Shown: positions 8,475 through 17,734, numbered from the stretch's first letter. The stretch: DNA of 49,436 nucleotides from Hoeflea sp. (GCF_014359905.1 NZ_JACIYP010000031.1:1-49436), one strand, 5' to 3'. Made by a program: numbers and translations. The notes: generated by a model from the sequence alone, not told the origin.

Positions 8475-9068
8475 GTGCTGGCAAGCGCGACCTTCGCCCG
8501 GACGTGGCTCATTCCGGTGCTGTCGCGGTTCGGCGTCGACCACCCCGATATTGACGTCTCGCTGCAAATGGTCGGGCCGCGCGGCAGCCTGGGATATGAG
8601 GGCCAGTCGGACCTCACCTTTTCCTATAACCGGCTGCTCAGCCCCGACCCCTGGCACGGCTCCGTCTCGCTGGGCGACGTGGAGATCGGCCCGGTGCTGG
8701 CGCCGACCTACCGGCACAGGCTCGCCGACGGCGTGTTGTCGTTTCAGACGCGGATCGACCGGCGCAATGACGAGGCGATGTGGCAGGCCTGGTCGCTGCG
8801 CACGGGAATAGCGATAGAAGCCCGCAAGAACCAGGTCTTCGATCATTCCTATCTCGCCTTCCAGGCCGCGCGCTCCGGGATGGGCGCGGCGATGGCGCCT
8901 CGCTTCCTGATCTCGGGCATGATCGAAACCGGAGAGCTGATCGCGCCCGCCGGATTCCTGACGTTTCCCGGCGGGCTCTATGTGCGGCCGACGCCGCGCG
9001 CCAACCAGCAGCCCAACCCCGATGCGATGATTCTGCTCGACTGGCTCAAGCGCAATGCAACTGTTTGA
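8475..9068 (+). pseudogene. 5'-truncated LysR regulator (substrate-binding domain only)
   Basis: This frame encodes about 197 residues that read as a LysR substrate-binding domain. It opens with the usual strand (VLASATFARTWLIPVLSRF), continues through an HPDIDVSL strand, and ends with the typical Gly-Ala-rich helix and C-terminal segment (GMGAAMAPRFL). The N-terminal winged HTH and linker helix are absent. Upstream in this frame is only the antisense of the DUF1127 gene. There is no sensible start codon or ribosome binding site, so it is best treated as the surviving 3' two-thirds of a gene cut by a rearrangement near 8455-8475. No internal stop or frameshift is seen, so the event may be recent. 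Confidence 0.8.
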
Positions 9069-9244
9069 AAAACCTGTACGGCGGCGGGTTTTCCCGGCTT
9101 GTCCGTGACGGCTGGCGCGTTTCAATCGATATAGACGGGCCTGGAGCCTTTGGCGGGGTTGACCTTGTTGCATTGCAGCGCATAAGCCTTGCTTCATGGC
9201 CGTTCAGGTGCATCCCATACGGCGCGGTGGTGGAGACGATTTGC

Positions 9245-11917
9245 ATGACGAAATGGGTCTACACGTTCGGGGACGGGCAGGCGGAAGGCTCGGCTGCGGA
9301 CAAGAATCTTCTGGGCGGCAAAGGCGCAAACCTTGCCGAAATGTGCAATCTCGGACTGCCGGTGCCGCCCGGCCTGACCATCACCACCGATGCCTGCGTC
9401 TGGTATTATGACAATGGCCGCAAAATGCCCGATGGCCTGGAGACCGCGGTCACCAAAGCCCTGGTCAAGGTCGGGGCCATTGCCGGACGCACCTTCGGCG
9501 ATCCGGAAAAGCCGCTTCTGCTGTCGGTCCGCTCGGGCGCACGCGCCTCCATGCCCGGCATGATGGATACCGTGCTCAATCTCGGCCTCAATGACGAGAC
9601 CGTACTCGCTATCGCCCGCGATTCCGGTGACGAGCGCTTTGCCTTCGACAGCTACCGCCGCTTCATCCAGATGTATGGCGATGTGGTGATGGGGCTCGAT
9701 CACGAGGTGTTCGAGGACATTCTCGAAGACGAGAAGGCGCGGCTCGGCCATGAACTCGACACCGACATCTCGGCCGATGAATGGCGCGAGATCATTGCCC
9801 GCTACATGGCGATCATCGAGGAAGAACTCGGCATTCCGTTCCCGCAGGATCCGCAGCAGCAGCTCTGGGGCGCCATCGGTGCTGTCTTTTCAAGCTGGAT
9901 GAACGCCCGCGCCATCACCTACCGGCAACTGCATGACATCCCGGCTTCCTGGGGCACTGCGGTCAATGTCCAGGCGATGGTGTTCGGCAATCTGGGCGAT
10001 CAGTCCGCCACCGGCGTGGCCTTCACCCGCAATCCCTCGACCGGCGCGAAGGAGCTCTATGGCGAGTTCCTCGTCAACGCCCAGGGCGAGGATGTGGTGG
10101 CGGGCATCCGCACGCCGCAATCTATCACCGAAGCCGCGCGCCTCGAGGCGGGGTCCGACCGTCCGTCGCTCGAAAAACTGATGCCCGATGCCTTCGCCGA
10201 ATTCATCGCCATCTGCGACCGGCTCGAGCGCCACTATCGCGACATGCAGGATCTCGAGTTCACCATCCAGTCGGGCAAGCTCTGGATGCTGCAGACCCGG
10301 TCGGGCAAGCGAACCGCCAAGGCGGCGCTGAAAGTTGCCGTCGATATGGCCGCCGAAGGGTTGATTACCCGCGAGGAAGCGGTCATGCGCATCGATCCCG
10401 CCTCGCTCGACCAGTTGCTGCACCCGACCATCGATCCCCATGCCACGCGCGACATTCTCGGTTCGGGCCTGCCTGCGTCGCCGGGCGCGGCCACCGGCGA
10501 GATCGTCTTTACCTCCGAGGAAGCAGTGGAAGCCGCCAAGACCGGGCGCAAGGTCATTCTGGTGCGGGTCGAGACCAGCCCCGAGGACATTCACGGCATG
10601 CATGCGGCTGAAGGCATTCTCACCTCGCGCGGCGGCATGACCAGCCACGCCGCCGTGGTCGCGCGCGGCATGGGAACGCCTTGCGTCTCCGGCGCTGGCG
10701 GTTTGCGGATCGACGCGCGCAACGGCACACTGGTCTCGCTCGGCGCCACCCTCAAGGCCGGTGACGTCATCACGCTCGATGGCTCGACCGGTCAGGTGCT
10801 CCGGGGTTCCGTGCCAATGCTGCAGCCCGAACTGTCGGGCGATTTCGGCCAGATCATGGAATGGGCGGACGCGACCCGGCGCATGAAGGTCAGGACAAAT
10901 GCCGAGACGCCGGCGGATGCCCGCGCCGCGCGGTCCTACGGCGCCGAGGGCATTGGCCTGTGCCGCACCGAACACATGTTCTTCGACGGCGACCGCATCA
11001 CCGCCATGCGCGAGATGATTCTGGCCGGTTCCGAAATCGGCCGCCGCGCCGCGCTCGCCAAGCTGCTGCCGATGCAGCGGTCGGACTTCATCGAGCTGTT
11101 CGAGATCATGAAGGGGTTGCCGGTCACCATCCGCCTGCTCGATCCGCCGCTGCACGAGTTTCTGCCCAAGACCGAGGAAGAGATCGCCGAAGTGGCGTCC
11201 GTCATCGGCGTCTCGGTCGACAAGCTCAGCCAGCGCGTCGACGAACTGCACGAGTTCAATCCGATGCTCGGCCATCGCGGCTGCCGCCTGGCGATCTCCT
11301 ATCCGGAAATCGCCGAAATGCAGGCCCGCGCCATCTTCGAGGCGGCCGTCGAAGCCGCCAAATCCACCGGCGCGCCGGTGGTGCCGGAAATCATGGTGCC
11401 GCTGGTCGGCCTCCGAGAGGAGCTCGATTTCGTCAAGGCCCGGATCGACGCCGTGGCGCGCGACGTCATCGGCGAGGCGGGTGTCGACATCACCTATCTG
11501 GTCGGCACCATGATCGAACTGCCGCGCGCCGCCATTCGGGCGCACGACATCGCCGAGGTGGCCGAATTCTTCTCCTTCGGCACCAACGACCTGACCCAGA
11601 CCACCTTCGGCATTTCGCGCGATGATGCCGCCTCCTTCCTGATGACCTATCAGCAGAAGGGCATCATCGAGCAGGATCCCTTCGTCACCCTCGATATCGA
11701 CGGGGTCGGCGAACTGGTGCGCATGGCCTCCGACAAGGGCAGGGCGACCCGCCCCGACATCAAGCTCGGCATCTGCGGCGAGCACGGCGGCGATCCGGCG
11801 TCGGTGAGGTTCTGCGATTCGATCGGGCTTGACTATGTCAGCTGCTCGCCGTTCCGGGTGCCGATCGCCCGGCTCGCGGCGGCGCAGGCGGCAATCGAGA
11901 AAATCCGCAACGCGTAG
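9245..11917 (+). CDS. ppdK: Pyruvate, phosphate dikinase
   Basis: PPDK interconverts pyruvate + ATP + phosphate and PEP + AMP + pyrophosphate, a reversible link between the TCA cycle and gluconeogenesis that is standard in rhizobia. The protein has 890 residues. The N-terminal ATP-grasp nucleotide domain starts at WVYTFGDG. The central swivel domain has catalytic His468 in GGMTSHAAVVARGMGTPC. The C-terminal PEP/pyruvate TIM barrel has catalytic Cys844 in GICGEHGGDP. Both catalytic residues are intact and correctly spaced. The ATG at 9245 gives the family N-terminus (MTKWVYTFGDG); the open frame extends far upstream only by chance. TTGACC (9159) and CATAAG (9181), 16 bases apart, form a weak promoter candidate. 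Confidence 0.97.
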   Translation: MTKWVYTFGDGQAEGSAADKNLLGGKGANLAEMCNLGLPVPPGLTITTDACVWYYDNGRKMPDGLETAVTKALVKVGAIAGRTFGDPEKPLLLSVRSGARASMPGMMDTVLNLGLNDETVLAIARDSGDERFAFDSYRRFIQMYGDVVMGLDHEVFEDILEDEKARLGHELDTDISADEWREIIARYMAIIEEELGIPFPQDPQQQLWGAIGAVFSSWMNARAITYRQLHDIPASWGTAVNVQAMVFGNLGDQSATGVAFTRNPSTGAKELYGEFLVNAQGEDVVAGIRTPQSITEAARLEAGSDRPSLEKLMPDAFAEFIAICDRLERHYRDMQDLEFTIQSGKLWMLQTRSGKRTAKAALKVAVDMAAEGLITREEAVMRIDPASLDQLLHPTIDPHATRDILGSGLPASPGAATGEIVFTSEEAVEAAKTGRKVILVRVETSPEDIHGMHAAEGILTSRGGMTSHAAVVARGMGTPCVSGAGGLRIDARNGTLVSLGATLKAGDVITLDGSTGQVLRGSVPMLQPELSGDFGQIMEWADATRRMKVRTNAETPADARAARSYGAEGIGLCRTEHMFFDGDRITAMREMILAGSEIGRRAALAKLLPMQRSDFIELFEIMKGLPVTIRLLDPPLHEFLPKTEEEIAEVASVIGVSVDKLSQRVDELHEFNPMLGHRGCRLAISYPEIAEMQARAIFEAAVEAAKSTGAPVVPEIMVPLVGLREELDFVKARIDAVARDVIGEAGVDITYLVGTMIELPRAAIRAHDIAEVAEFFSFGTNDLTQTTFGISRDDAASFLMTYQQKGIIEQDPFVTLDIDGVGELVRMASDKGRATRPDIKLGICGEHGGDPASVRFCDSIGLDYVSCSPFRVPIARLAAAQAAIEKIRNA

Positions 11918-12034
11918 GACAAACAGGCGGACCGGATCAGGGTTTCAACATTCCCGTGTTCCGTAGAATAGAAAACCAATTCTCGACGCAGCGCGGCAAT
12001 TGCCGCCCATCTCATTGGCCTCTGATCCTTGTAT

Positions 12035-12053
12035 CTTGAAAATATAATTCAAG
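12035..12053 (+). promoter_or_regulatory. CTTGAA-N7-TTCAAG palindrome over the RBS
   Basis: CTTGAA (12035-12040) and TTCAAG (12048-12053) form a perfect 6-bp inverted repeat around an AT-only spacer. The right arm overlaps the AAGGAG ribosome binding site of the YeeE-type gene (start 12066). A repressor bound here, or a small hairpin in the leader, would block expression. Related sulfur transporter genes in alphaproteobacteria are often controlled by ArsR-type persulfide sensors (BigR/SqrR) at AT-rich palindromes. That link is inference. Confidence 0.45.
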
Positions 12054-12065
12054 GAGATCATTGCG

Positions 12066-13154
12066 ATGGATCTGGTTCCCCTGATCGATCTTATCGGCGA
12101 ACCCTACACCGCGCTTGTGGGCGGCCTCGTTCTTGGCCTGGCCTTTGGCGTCTTCGCCCAGCGCAGCCGCTATTGCACCCGCTCGGCGGTTCTGTCCGCC
12201 ATGGGAGAAAGCGACCTCAAGCCGCTGGCCACCTGGGCGGCGGGCTTTGCCGCAGCCATTCTGGCGGTGCAGGCGCTGCTGGGCGCTGGCCTGATCGATG
12301 TCGCCGAAACCCGCTTCTTCTCCACCGCCCAGAGCCTGTCCGGCGCCCTAATCGGCGGCCTTCTGTTCGGCGTCGGCATGGTGCTGGCGCGGGGCTGCGT
12401 GTCGCGTCTGCTTGTGCTCAGCGCCTCGGGCAATCTGCGCGGCGTGTTCTCCATCGCCATCATAGCCGTGACCGCGCTTGCGACCTACAGCGGTCTGCTG
12501 GTGCCGTTGCGCGACGGCATTGGCGCGTTCTGGAGCACGGCGGCCATCGGCGGCAATGATCTTCTCGCCCATGCCGGGCTCGAACGGTCGGCCGGCGTTG
12601 GCCTCGGTGCGATCCTGGCCGTCGTGGCGCTCGGCTTCGCGCTCAAGGCGCGGCTGTCGTTCTGGCGGCTGTTGGGCGGAACCATGATCGGCCTCACGGT
12701 GGCTGCGGGCTGGTACTTCACCTGGCAGCTTTCGACGCAGGTGTTCGACCCGATCCAGGCCGAAAGCCTGTCCTTCATCCGTCCGCTGGCCACCTCCGGC
12801 GAACTGGCGCTTGGCAGCGGCATGGCCGGGCTCGATCAGGGCGTGCTCATCGGCGCGATACTCGGGGCATTCGTGGCAGCGCTTGTTTCCGGCGAATTTC
12901 GCCTCTCCACCTTCGCTGAGCCTGGCGTGCCGTCGATCTGGCGCTATGCCGCCGGCTCCGTGCTGATGGGGTTTGGCGGCATCCTCGCGGTCGGCTGCAC
13001 CATCGGCGCGGGCCTGACCGGCGGCTCGGTGCTGGCGGTCTCGTCGCTGATTGGCCTGGCGTCGATGATTGCAGGCGCAGCGCTGGCCCAGCTTGCGCTG
13101 AGAACGGTCGGGAGCGGCGATGCGCCTCAGGCCGCTGTCATGCCGGCTGAGTGA
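12066..13154 (+). CDS. YeeE/YedE (TsuA-type) sulfur-compound transporter
   Basis: This is a 362-residue inner-membrane protein with about nine or ten hydrophobic helices. It belongs to the YeeE/YedE family, whose characterised member TsuA takes up thiosulfate through a relay of conserved cysteines. The family cysteines are present in their usual motifs: SRYCTRSA (near 38), ARGCVSRLL (near 118) and VGCTIGAGLTGG (near 317). A strong AAGGAG lies 9 bases before the ATG. The 3' end overlaps that of the convergent aconitase X small-subunit gene by 17 bases. Import of thiosulfate or a related sulfur species for assimilation is the likely role; the exact substrate is not shown. No tusA-like or persulfide dioxygenase gene is adjacent. 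Confidence 0.88.
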   Translation: MDLVPLIDLIGEPYTALVGGLVLGLAFGVFAQRSRYCTRSAVLSAMGESDLKPLATWAAGFAAAILAVQALLGAGLIDVAETRFFSTAQSLSGALIGGLLFGVGMVLARGCVSRLLVLSASGNLRGVFSIAIIAVTALATYSGLLVPLRDGIGAFWSTAAIGGNDLLAHAGLERSAGVGLGAILAVVALGFALKARLSFWRLLGGTMIGLTVAAGWYFTWQLSTQVFDPIQAESLSFIRPLATSGELALGSGMAGLDQGVLIGAILGAFVAALVSGEFRLSTFAEPGVPSIWRYAAGSVLMGFGGILAVGCTIGAGLTGGSVLAVSSLIGLASMIAGAALAQLALRTVGSGDAPQAAVMPAE

Positions 13155-13557
13155 TCCGCACGGCGTCCGGTCCGGCTTCGATGGCAAGTCGGGGCAGGGC
13201 AGAGAGGCTGTGCCATTCGGCGGGATCCCCGATCGCCGCCACCGGACAATCGATCCCGTAGAGCATCTGCGCCACCAGCGCGCCGGTGGCAATGATGGCG
13301 TCATCCTCAAGCAGGATGATCGCCGCCGGCGCGGTTCCGAGCCGGATCGCCTCTGCGAGAACAGAGGCGCCGGAGGAGGATCCGCGACCCCGCGCCATGA
13401 ACAGGATTGCGCCCGACAGGCAGGCACCGTGCTGGGGATGAAACCGGTCGATCAGCTTGCCGCTGGCGCTGTCAAAACCGCCCCAGAAACTCAAGGGATC
13501 ATCAAGCTTCAGGACAGGCCCGGCGGCATGGCCATGAACCAGCGACCGCGCACTCAT
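13138..13557 (-). CDS. Aconitase X small (swivel) subunit, DUF126
   Basis: This is a 139-residue DUF126 protein, the swivelling domain of aconitase X (AcnX). Conserved features are the opening ([12 protein letters not shown]), a GGFD motif, and the segment [20 protein letters not shown] in the middle. Bacterial AcnX enzymes studied so far are cis-3-hydroxy-L-proline dehydratases; in archaea the same family makes trans-anhydromevalonate phosphate. The start overlaps the stop of the large-subunit gene by 4 bases (ATGA), as expected for subunits made together. Its 3' end overlaps the convergent sulfur transporter gene. Confidence 0.9.
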   Translation of the reverse strand: MSARSLVHGHAAGPVLKLDDPLSFWGGFDSASGKLIDRFHPQHGACLSGAILFMARGRGSSSGASVLAEAIRLGTAPAAIILLEDDAIIATGALVAQMLYGIDCPVAAIGDPAEWHSLSALPRLAIEAGPDAVRITQPA

Positions 13558-14795
13558 GCCCTGACCACCCGTCCGGCCCTGGCCGACAGCATGGTGTCTG
13601 CCAGCGTGCCGAAGGCGACGTCGACGCCGAGATTGCCCGGCGCGTAATAGGCCCATTTTCCCGAGTTCGTCATGACCGCGCCCGAGAAGTCCCTTATGAT
13701 CGACGTGACATAGGTGCAGGTGTCGACCACCACCGTGACGCCTGCAGCTTCAAGCTCAGCCGCCCGACCGTCGGCCACGAGCCGTTCCCATTCATGCCGG
13801 CCGGTGTTGATGTAGACCGGCACGGCAAAGGGCGCGAGATCGAGCATCGGCCTCAGCCGGTCGAACTCGGAGAGGGAAAAATGCGGCGTCCCCAGTGCCA
13901 CCGCGGTGAGCGGCGCGCCATTGGGCATGGTGCCGAGCCTGTCGAGTATCGCCGCGATCTCCTCAGGTCCGAGAGTGGCCGCGACCGGGACCTGCCGGCC
14001 GCCGGTGGCGGTTGCGAGATCCGGCGCTTCCGGCGTCAGGCCGACCGCATGAAACATCGCCACGCTGCCTGACGAGGCGGCCGCAGCGCCCAGCGCCTTG
14101 AGATCGTCTTCGCTGGTCGAGGCTGGCAGCCCGGTGATCGCGGCAATGGTGTCGCCGCATTCCCTGCCGATGAACAGCCCCGCCGCCACCGCGATGCCGC
14201 CCGCCTGGTCCGGTGCCGCATGCCCGCAGCCTGATATTTCCACGATCACGCCAGCGCGGCGGTTCTCGGTCCGGTGCAGGCCGTAATCGGGCACCCGGCC
14301 GGAAAGCGCGCAGGCCAGATCGATGAAATCGCCATAGCGGTTGGTGCGCGCGCCGATGACCGAATTGGCGAACACGATGGCGTTGGATTCGGCCCATGCC
14401 AGCTGGTCGCCGAATTTCGGCCTCAGCAGGGTCTGGTAGGGCGCGCAGGTGAAGCTCGGCGTGCAGCCAAGCTCGACATGGGCTTCCATCAGCCGTTTTC
14501 CCGCTGCGCCAAGCGCCGGGTCGCCGATGAACAGGCCGGGGTGAATAAGATCGACCGAGCCGACATTGAGCGTTGTGGGAACCCTCACGCGGCCCCCAAG
14601 CGCCACGAACCTCTCAACAAAGTCGAGGCTTGCCTGACCGTGATACAGGCAACCGTCGACATGGGCGCTGGCGCAAGGCAAAAGGCGGTCGCCGCCGACC
14701 GCTTCGGCAAACCGCAGCACAAGGCCGAGTGCGTCCGCTGCCGCGGGTCCGTGCTGGCCCGCCAGCATGTCACGTTCTGTCTGTGTCAGGTCCAC
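13554..14795 (-). CDS. Aconitase X catalytic (large) subunit, DUF521
   Basis: This is the 413-residue catalytic subunit of aconitase X. Visible family features include the N-terminal HVDGCLYHG segment (near 46), the Cys-containing [10 protein letters not shown] (near 110), a [13 protein letters not shown] segment, and near the C-terminus a VVDTCTYV Cys motif followed by [12 protein letters not shown]. The Cys residues are candidates for the mononuclear iron or [2Fe-2S] site. The probable reaction is dehydration of cis-3-hydroxy-L-proline to delta-1-pyrroline-2-carboxylate. No proline racemase, hydroxyproline transporter or imine reductase is adjacent, so the substrate is uncertain. The ATG at 14795 opens the family N-terminus ([11 protein letters not shown]). 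Confidence 0.9.
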   Translation of the reverse strand: MDLTQTERDMLAGQHGPAAADALGLVLRFAEAVGGDRLLPCASAHVDGCLYHGQASLDFVERFVALGGRVRVPTTLNVGSVDLIHPGLFIGDPALGAAGKRLMEAHVELGCTPSFTCAPYQTLLRPKFGDQLAWAESNAIVFANSVIGARTNRYGDFIDLACALSGRVPDYGLHRTENRRAGVIVEISGCGHAAPDQAGGIAVAAGLFIGRECGDTIAAITGLPASTSEDDLKALGAAAASSGSVAMFHAVGLTPEAPDLATATGGRQVPVAATLGPEEIAAILDRLGTMPNGAPLTAVALGTPHFSLSEFDRLRPMLDLAPFAVPVYINTGRHEWERLVADGRAAELEAAGVTVVVDTCTYVTSIIRDFSGAVMTNSGKWAYYAPGNLGVDVAFGTLADTMLSARAGRVVRA

Positions 14796-14835
14796 AGGGC
14801 CGTCTCCCGCCGCTTGAGTGAGCGGAGACTAACCC

Positions 14836-15039
14836 ATGTCGGCAAGTCCGTGCACGGGCTTTTGCGATGCCGGCAGGAGAAACCAGATGGACTGCCGCAG
14901 ATGTCGGCAGGAAGAGGCCCTGCCATGGTCGGTCGCAACGCCTACCCATTGCGCCGGATCACAGGGCGGGGCGTGCATGCGAACGGATCTGCCTCCGGCG
15001 CGTGCGATGACGCCAGCGACGCAGCCTGCTTGCGCTTGA
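14836..15039 (+). CDS. Possible small Cys-rich protein (DUF1289-like)
   Basis: A 67-codon frame begins with ATG 14836 behind a good GGAG ribosome binding site. Its first half has four cysteines spaced C-x3-C-x9-C-x2-C and a Trp eight residues later (SPCTGFC ... CRRC ... PW). This recalls the DUF1289 Fe-S/zinc-like module (SPC-x3-C ... C-x2-C ... W). The second half looks random and Ala/Pro-rich. It lies divergently from the aconitase X genes in an otherwise empty 308-base gap. It may be a real small protein or chance; the cysteine spacing is the main support. Confidence 0.35.
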   Translation: MSASPCTGFCDAGRRNQMDCRRCRQEEALPWSVATPTHCAGSQGGACMRTDLPPARAMTPATQPACA

Positions 15040-15103
15040 GACGGGACAGCCTTGAACTGCCGCGCGGGCGTTGGCCTGGATCGAACCTGTGACAGCCTGG
15101 GGT

Positions 15104-15535
15104 TCAGAGCTTTTCCAGCACCCCGACAAAGGCCCTGGCGAATTGAACCAGTCCGGCGGTGGTCTCGTCGGGCTCGATGGTTCTGGCCTGATCGCCATCG
15201 GCGCTGAGCAGCACCAGGCCGAAGCGCCCGCCCTCCTCGCGGGACAGGCAGACGACGGCGATGCGCTGGGCGTCGTCCGCAAGTCCGGATGCGGGCAGGT
15301 CGAACAGATATTCGCCCCTGACCGTGGTTGCGGCCTCGCGCACGGCTTCGCAGAACCCGTGTTCGCGGATGCCGCTGAGATCCAGCGCCAATTCAAGCTC
15401 GACAAGGTCGAGCGGCATCGGGGCTGCGGTCTGATCGGAGAATGCGAAGGCTTCCCCGGGGTCCGGAGCGACGGGACGTGCGGAGGCCGATGATGTCTGA
15501 GCCTGCATGGGCGCGGATATGGTGTCTGTCGTCAT
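15104..15535 (-). CDS. Conserved-looking hypothetical protein
   Basis: This is a 143-residue protein that I do not recognise. The start is ATG 15535, with AAGGAG 8 bases upstream. The N-terminal 40 residues are low-complexity (Ser/Ala/Pro/Gln). From about 42 on it looks like a compact alpha/beta domain (LDLVELELALDLSGI, IAVVCLSREEGGRFGLVLLS). No signal peptide or membrane segment is visible, so it is probably cytoplasmic. It stands alone between the aconitase X region and the DUF1499 gene, on the strand opposite to the latter. The good ribosome binding site and codon pattern support a real gene. Confidence 0.65.
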   Translation of the reverse strand: MTTDTISAPMQAQTSSASARPVAPDPGEAFAFSDQTAAPMPLDLVELELALDLSGIREHGFCEAVREAATTVRGEYLFDLPASGLADDAQRIAVVCLSREEGGRFGLVLLSADGDQARTIEPDETTAGLVQFARAFVGVLEKL

Positions 15536-15717
15536 GGCGGATCTCCTTCGGACTTTTCTTGTTTGTCCGGGCTGATCTGCCCCCCTGCGAATGAAGATTG
15601 CGCTCAAGCATGGCTGAAGTGTGGCGCTTGCCGCGGCTGCCGTGAGCCGTTAATGAAAGCCACCTCAACCAGGCTCGCATCCCGCGCGCCAAATCTTCCG
15701 GAGACCTGGCCGCCGCC

Positions 15718-16626
15718 ATGCCGTTCCGACCTCACCGGCCAAGCTCCGTCGCCGCCAGCTGGTCCCGCAGACTGGGCCGGTTCGCCCTGCTGCTGGCCTT
15801 CATGGCGCTGCTTCTGCACCGGGGTGGCATACTCGTGCTTCCCAATGCGGTGGCCGCTGTCCTGCTGGCGTCGTTCCTGGCGGTCATCGTGCTCGGCCTG
15901 GCGATCATCGGCTTCCTCATGCTCTGGCAAATCGGGGCCAAGGGTGGACACGCCGCCTTCAGCGGCATGGTCATGGCGCTGATGGTGCTCGGCCCTGTCG
16001 GGTTTGCAGCCGGCCGCTATGTGCAGCTGCCCAGGATCCACGATGTCTCGACCGATATCGCGGATGCACCGCAATGGCTTGAAGAGCCGCCGATCACGCC
16101 GTCCTGGCTGCCCCGCTCAAACGGCGATGATCCGGCGGCGCGCGCGCTGCAGGCGGCCGCCTATCCGCAGGTCACCGGCAGGCGCTATGACGGGGCGATC
16201 GACCGCGTTATCCTGGCGGTGCGCGCGGTCACGCAGGAAAACAAATGGACGCAAGTGGACAATGTCGGTGTGGATCTGCTGGTTGACGGACTTGAGCCGG
16301 CTGAGCCGGACGCAGACGCCTCGCCCGCATCCACCGGCGAGGCCGATCCGGCGCGCGCGCCGCTTCCGCTTCCGCGTCCCGATATCGAGAACGAGCCGGC
16401 CGAGCCGCTTCCCACCTATGCCCTCATCCAGTATGAAGCCCGGACCCTGATCCTGGGCATTCCGCAGGATATCCTGATCCGGCTTGTCGAGGAGGAGGAG
16501 ACCACCTTTGTCGACATGCGTGTGGCGACGCGCGACGGCGACCATGACCTCGGCCTGAACGCCGAACTGATCCGCACCTTCCTCCGTGATCTGGACATAC
16601 GGCTGCTTGGCATCGCCGGCGGGTAA
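15718..16626 (+). CDS. DUF1499 membrane protein
   Basis: This is a 302-residue protein with three hydrophobic segments in the first 100 residues (about 20-38, 42-68, 80-98), followed by a DUF1499 domain. The family pattern is visible: a DVSTDIADAPQW strand near 108, an RYDGAIDRV helix near 155, and a C-terminal ATRDGDHDLGLNAELIRTFL segment. The middle (about 190-225) is an Asp/Ala/Pro-rich linker unlike the rest. DUF1499 proteins are common in Proteobacteria and have no established function. The gene ends 10 bases before the end of the convergent metallo-hydrolase gene. Family call is firm; role is unknown. Confidence 0.82.
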   Translation: MPFRPHRPSSVAASWSRRLGRFALLLAFMALLLHRGGILVLPNAVAAVLLASFLAVIVLGLAIIGFLMLWQIGAKGGHAAFSGMVMALMVLGPVGFAAGRYVQLPRIHDVSTDIADAPQWLEEPPITPSWLPRSNGDDPAARALQAAAYPQVTGRRYDGAIDRVILAVRAVTQENKWTQVDNVGVDLLVDGLEPAEPDADASPASTGEADPARAPLPLPRPDIENEPAEPLPTYALIQYEARTLILGIPQDILIRLVEEEETTFVDMRVATRDGDHDLGLNAELIRTFLRDLDIRLLGIAGG

Positions 16627-16635
16627 TGCCAGACC

Positions 16636-17544
16636 TCAGGCAGGGCGATACGAACCATGGATTGCTGGCGGGCCGTCGGTGACGACTTCGCCGCGGCCAA
16701 CCAGATCCTCAAGATGGGCCAGCACCGACAGGGCAGCGGCGCCATGCAGCCGCGGATCGGTGTCGCGGTAGATCGCCTTGACTATGTCGGCAATCAGCCG
16801 GTCGCCCTTTTCGACGCGGGCCAGAATGGCGCGCTCGCGCATGCGCCGGTGCGTCTTCAGCGCCCGCACGAACTGCCGGGGTTCCTTGACCGGCCCGCCG
16901 TGTCCGGGCAGGTAGGCGCTGTCGTCGCGTAAGCCCAGCATGTCGAGCGAGGCCATGAAATCGCCCATCGCGCCATCGGGCGGCGCGATGATCGAGGTGG
17001 CCCACGCCATCACATGGTCGCCCGAAAAGACCAGACCGGTTCCATCAAGAGCAAACGCCGCGTGATTGGCCGTGTGGCCGGGCGTGTGCAGGGTTTCGAT
17101 CGTCCAGCCATCGCCGCTCACCAGGTCGCCATGTCCGGCCGCGATATCGGGCACAAAATCCATGTCCGAACTTTCCGCGAGCGGATTGACCTCGCCCACA
17201 TGCAACGCCCGCGCCGCGCGGTGCGGTCCTTCGGCAACCACGGTGGCGCCCGTCAGGGCCTTCAGCCTTGCGGCGAGCGGCGAATGGTCCTTGTGGGTGT
17301 GGGTCACGAATATATGGCTGACCGGCCGGTCTGCAATGGCCGCGAGGAGCGTGCGCCAGTGGCTTTCGTCCTCCGGACCCGGGTCGATCACCGCCAGCGT
17401 GTCGCGCCCGACAATATAGCTGTTGGTGCCGTGAAAGGTCAGCGGGCCGGAATTGGGCGCGGTCACCCTGAGCACGTCCTGTGCAACCGGTACCGCCTGG
17501 CCATGGGCGGGCTCGAAGGCCCGGTCGAATTCGGGTTCGATCAT
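16636..17544 (-). CDS. MBL-fold metallo-hydrolase (LACTB2/glyoxalase II-like)
   Basis: This is a 302-residue metallo-beta-lactamase fold hydrolase. The metal-binding HTHKDHSPL motif (near 81-89) is complete. Later ligands are seen in HTPGHTANH (near 154), SGDHVM (near 173) and LPGHGGPV (near 211). A C-terminal winged-helix-like tail follows (from about 228), as in the LACTB2 / YflN-type subgroup. Members include beta-lactamase-like ribonucleases and thioesterases; the substrate cannot be told from the sequence. The ATG at 17544 gives a sensible N-terminus. It is a single gene, convergent with the DUF1499 gene and divergent from bioY. Confidence 0.85.
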   Translation of the reverse strand: MIEPEFDRAFEPAHGQAVPVAQDVLRVTAPNSGPLTFHGTNSYIVGRDTLAVIDPGPEDESHWRTLLAAIADRPVSHIFVTHTHKDHSPLAARLKALTGATVVAEGPHRAARALHVGEVNPLAESSDMDFVPDIAAGHGDLVSGDGWTIETLHTPGHTANHAAFALDGTGLVFSGDHVMAWATSIIAPPDGAMGDFMASLDMLGLRDDSAYLPGHGGPVKEPRQFVRALKTHRRMRERAILARVEKGDRLIADIVKAIYRDTDPRLHGAAALSVLAHLEDLVGRGEVVTDGPPAIHGSYRPA

Positions 17545-17734
17545 CAGTTCTCGCGTTCTCCGCTTGCAGGGATGCGCAAATGCGCGGCTTCAAGGCCGAT
17601 GCCTTGCTTCGGCCGATTGTGGACGGCCATTGATTTGGGCCGGACTGTCTTGCTGTCAGCCGGTTAAGTCAATATACCGATTTGAAGATGCGGGCTCGAT
17701 GGTCCGCTCCCGACAACCATCCGGAGATTGATCC

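Noticed and set aside
9890..11785. Minus-strand 631-codon frame inside ppdK
   Set aside because: Antisense shadow of a well-matched enzyme gene; no start signal and no recognisable protein.
17545..17734. BioR operator before bioY
   Set aside because: No TTAT-N2-ATAA-like palindrome could be found in the upstream region.
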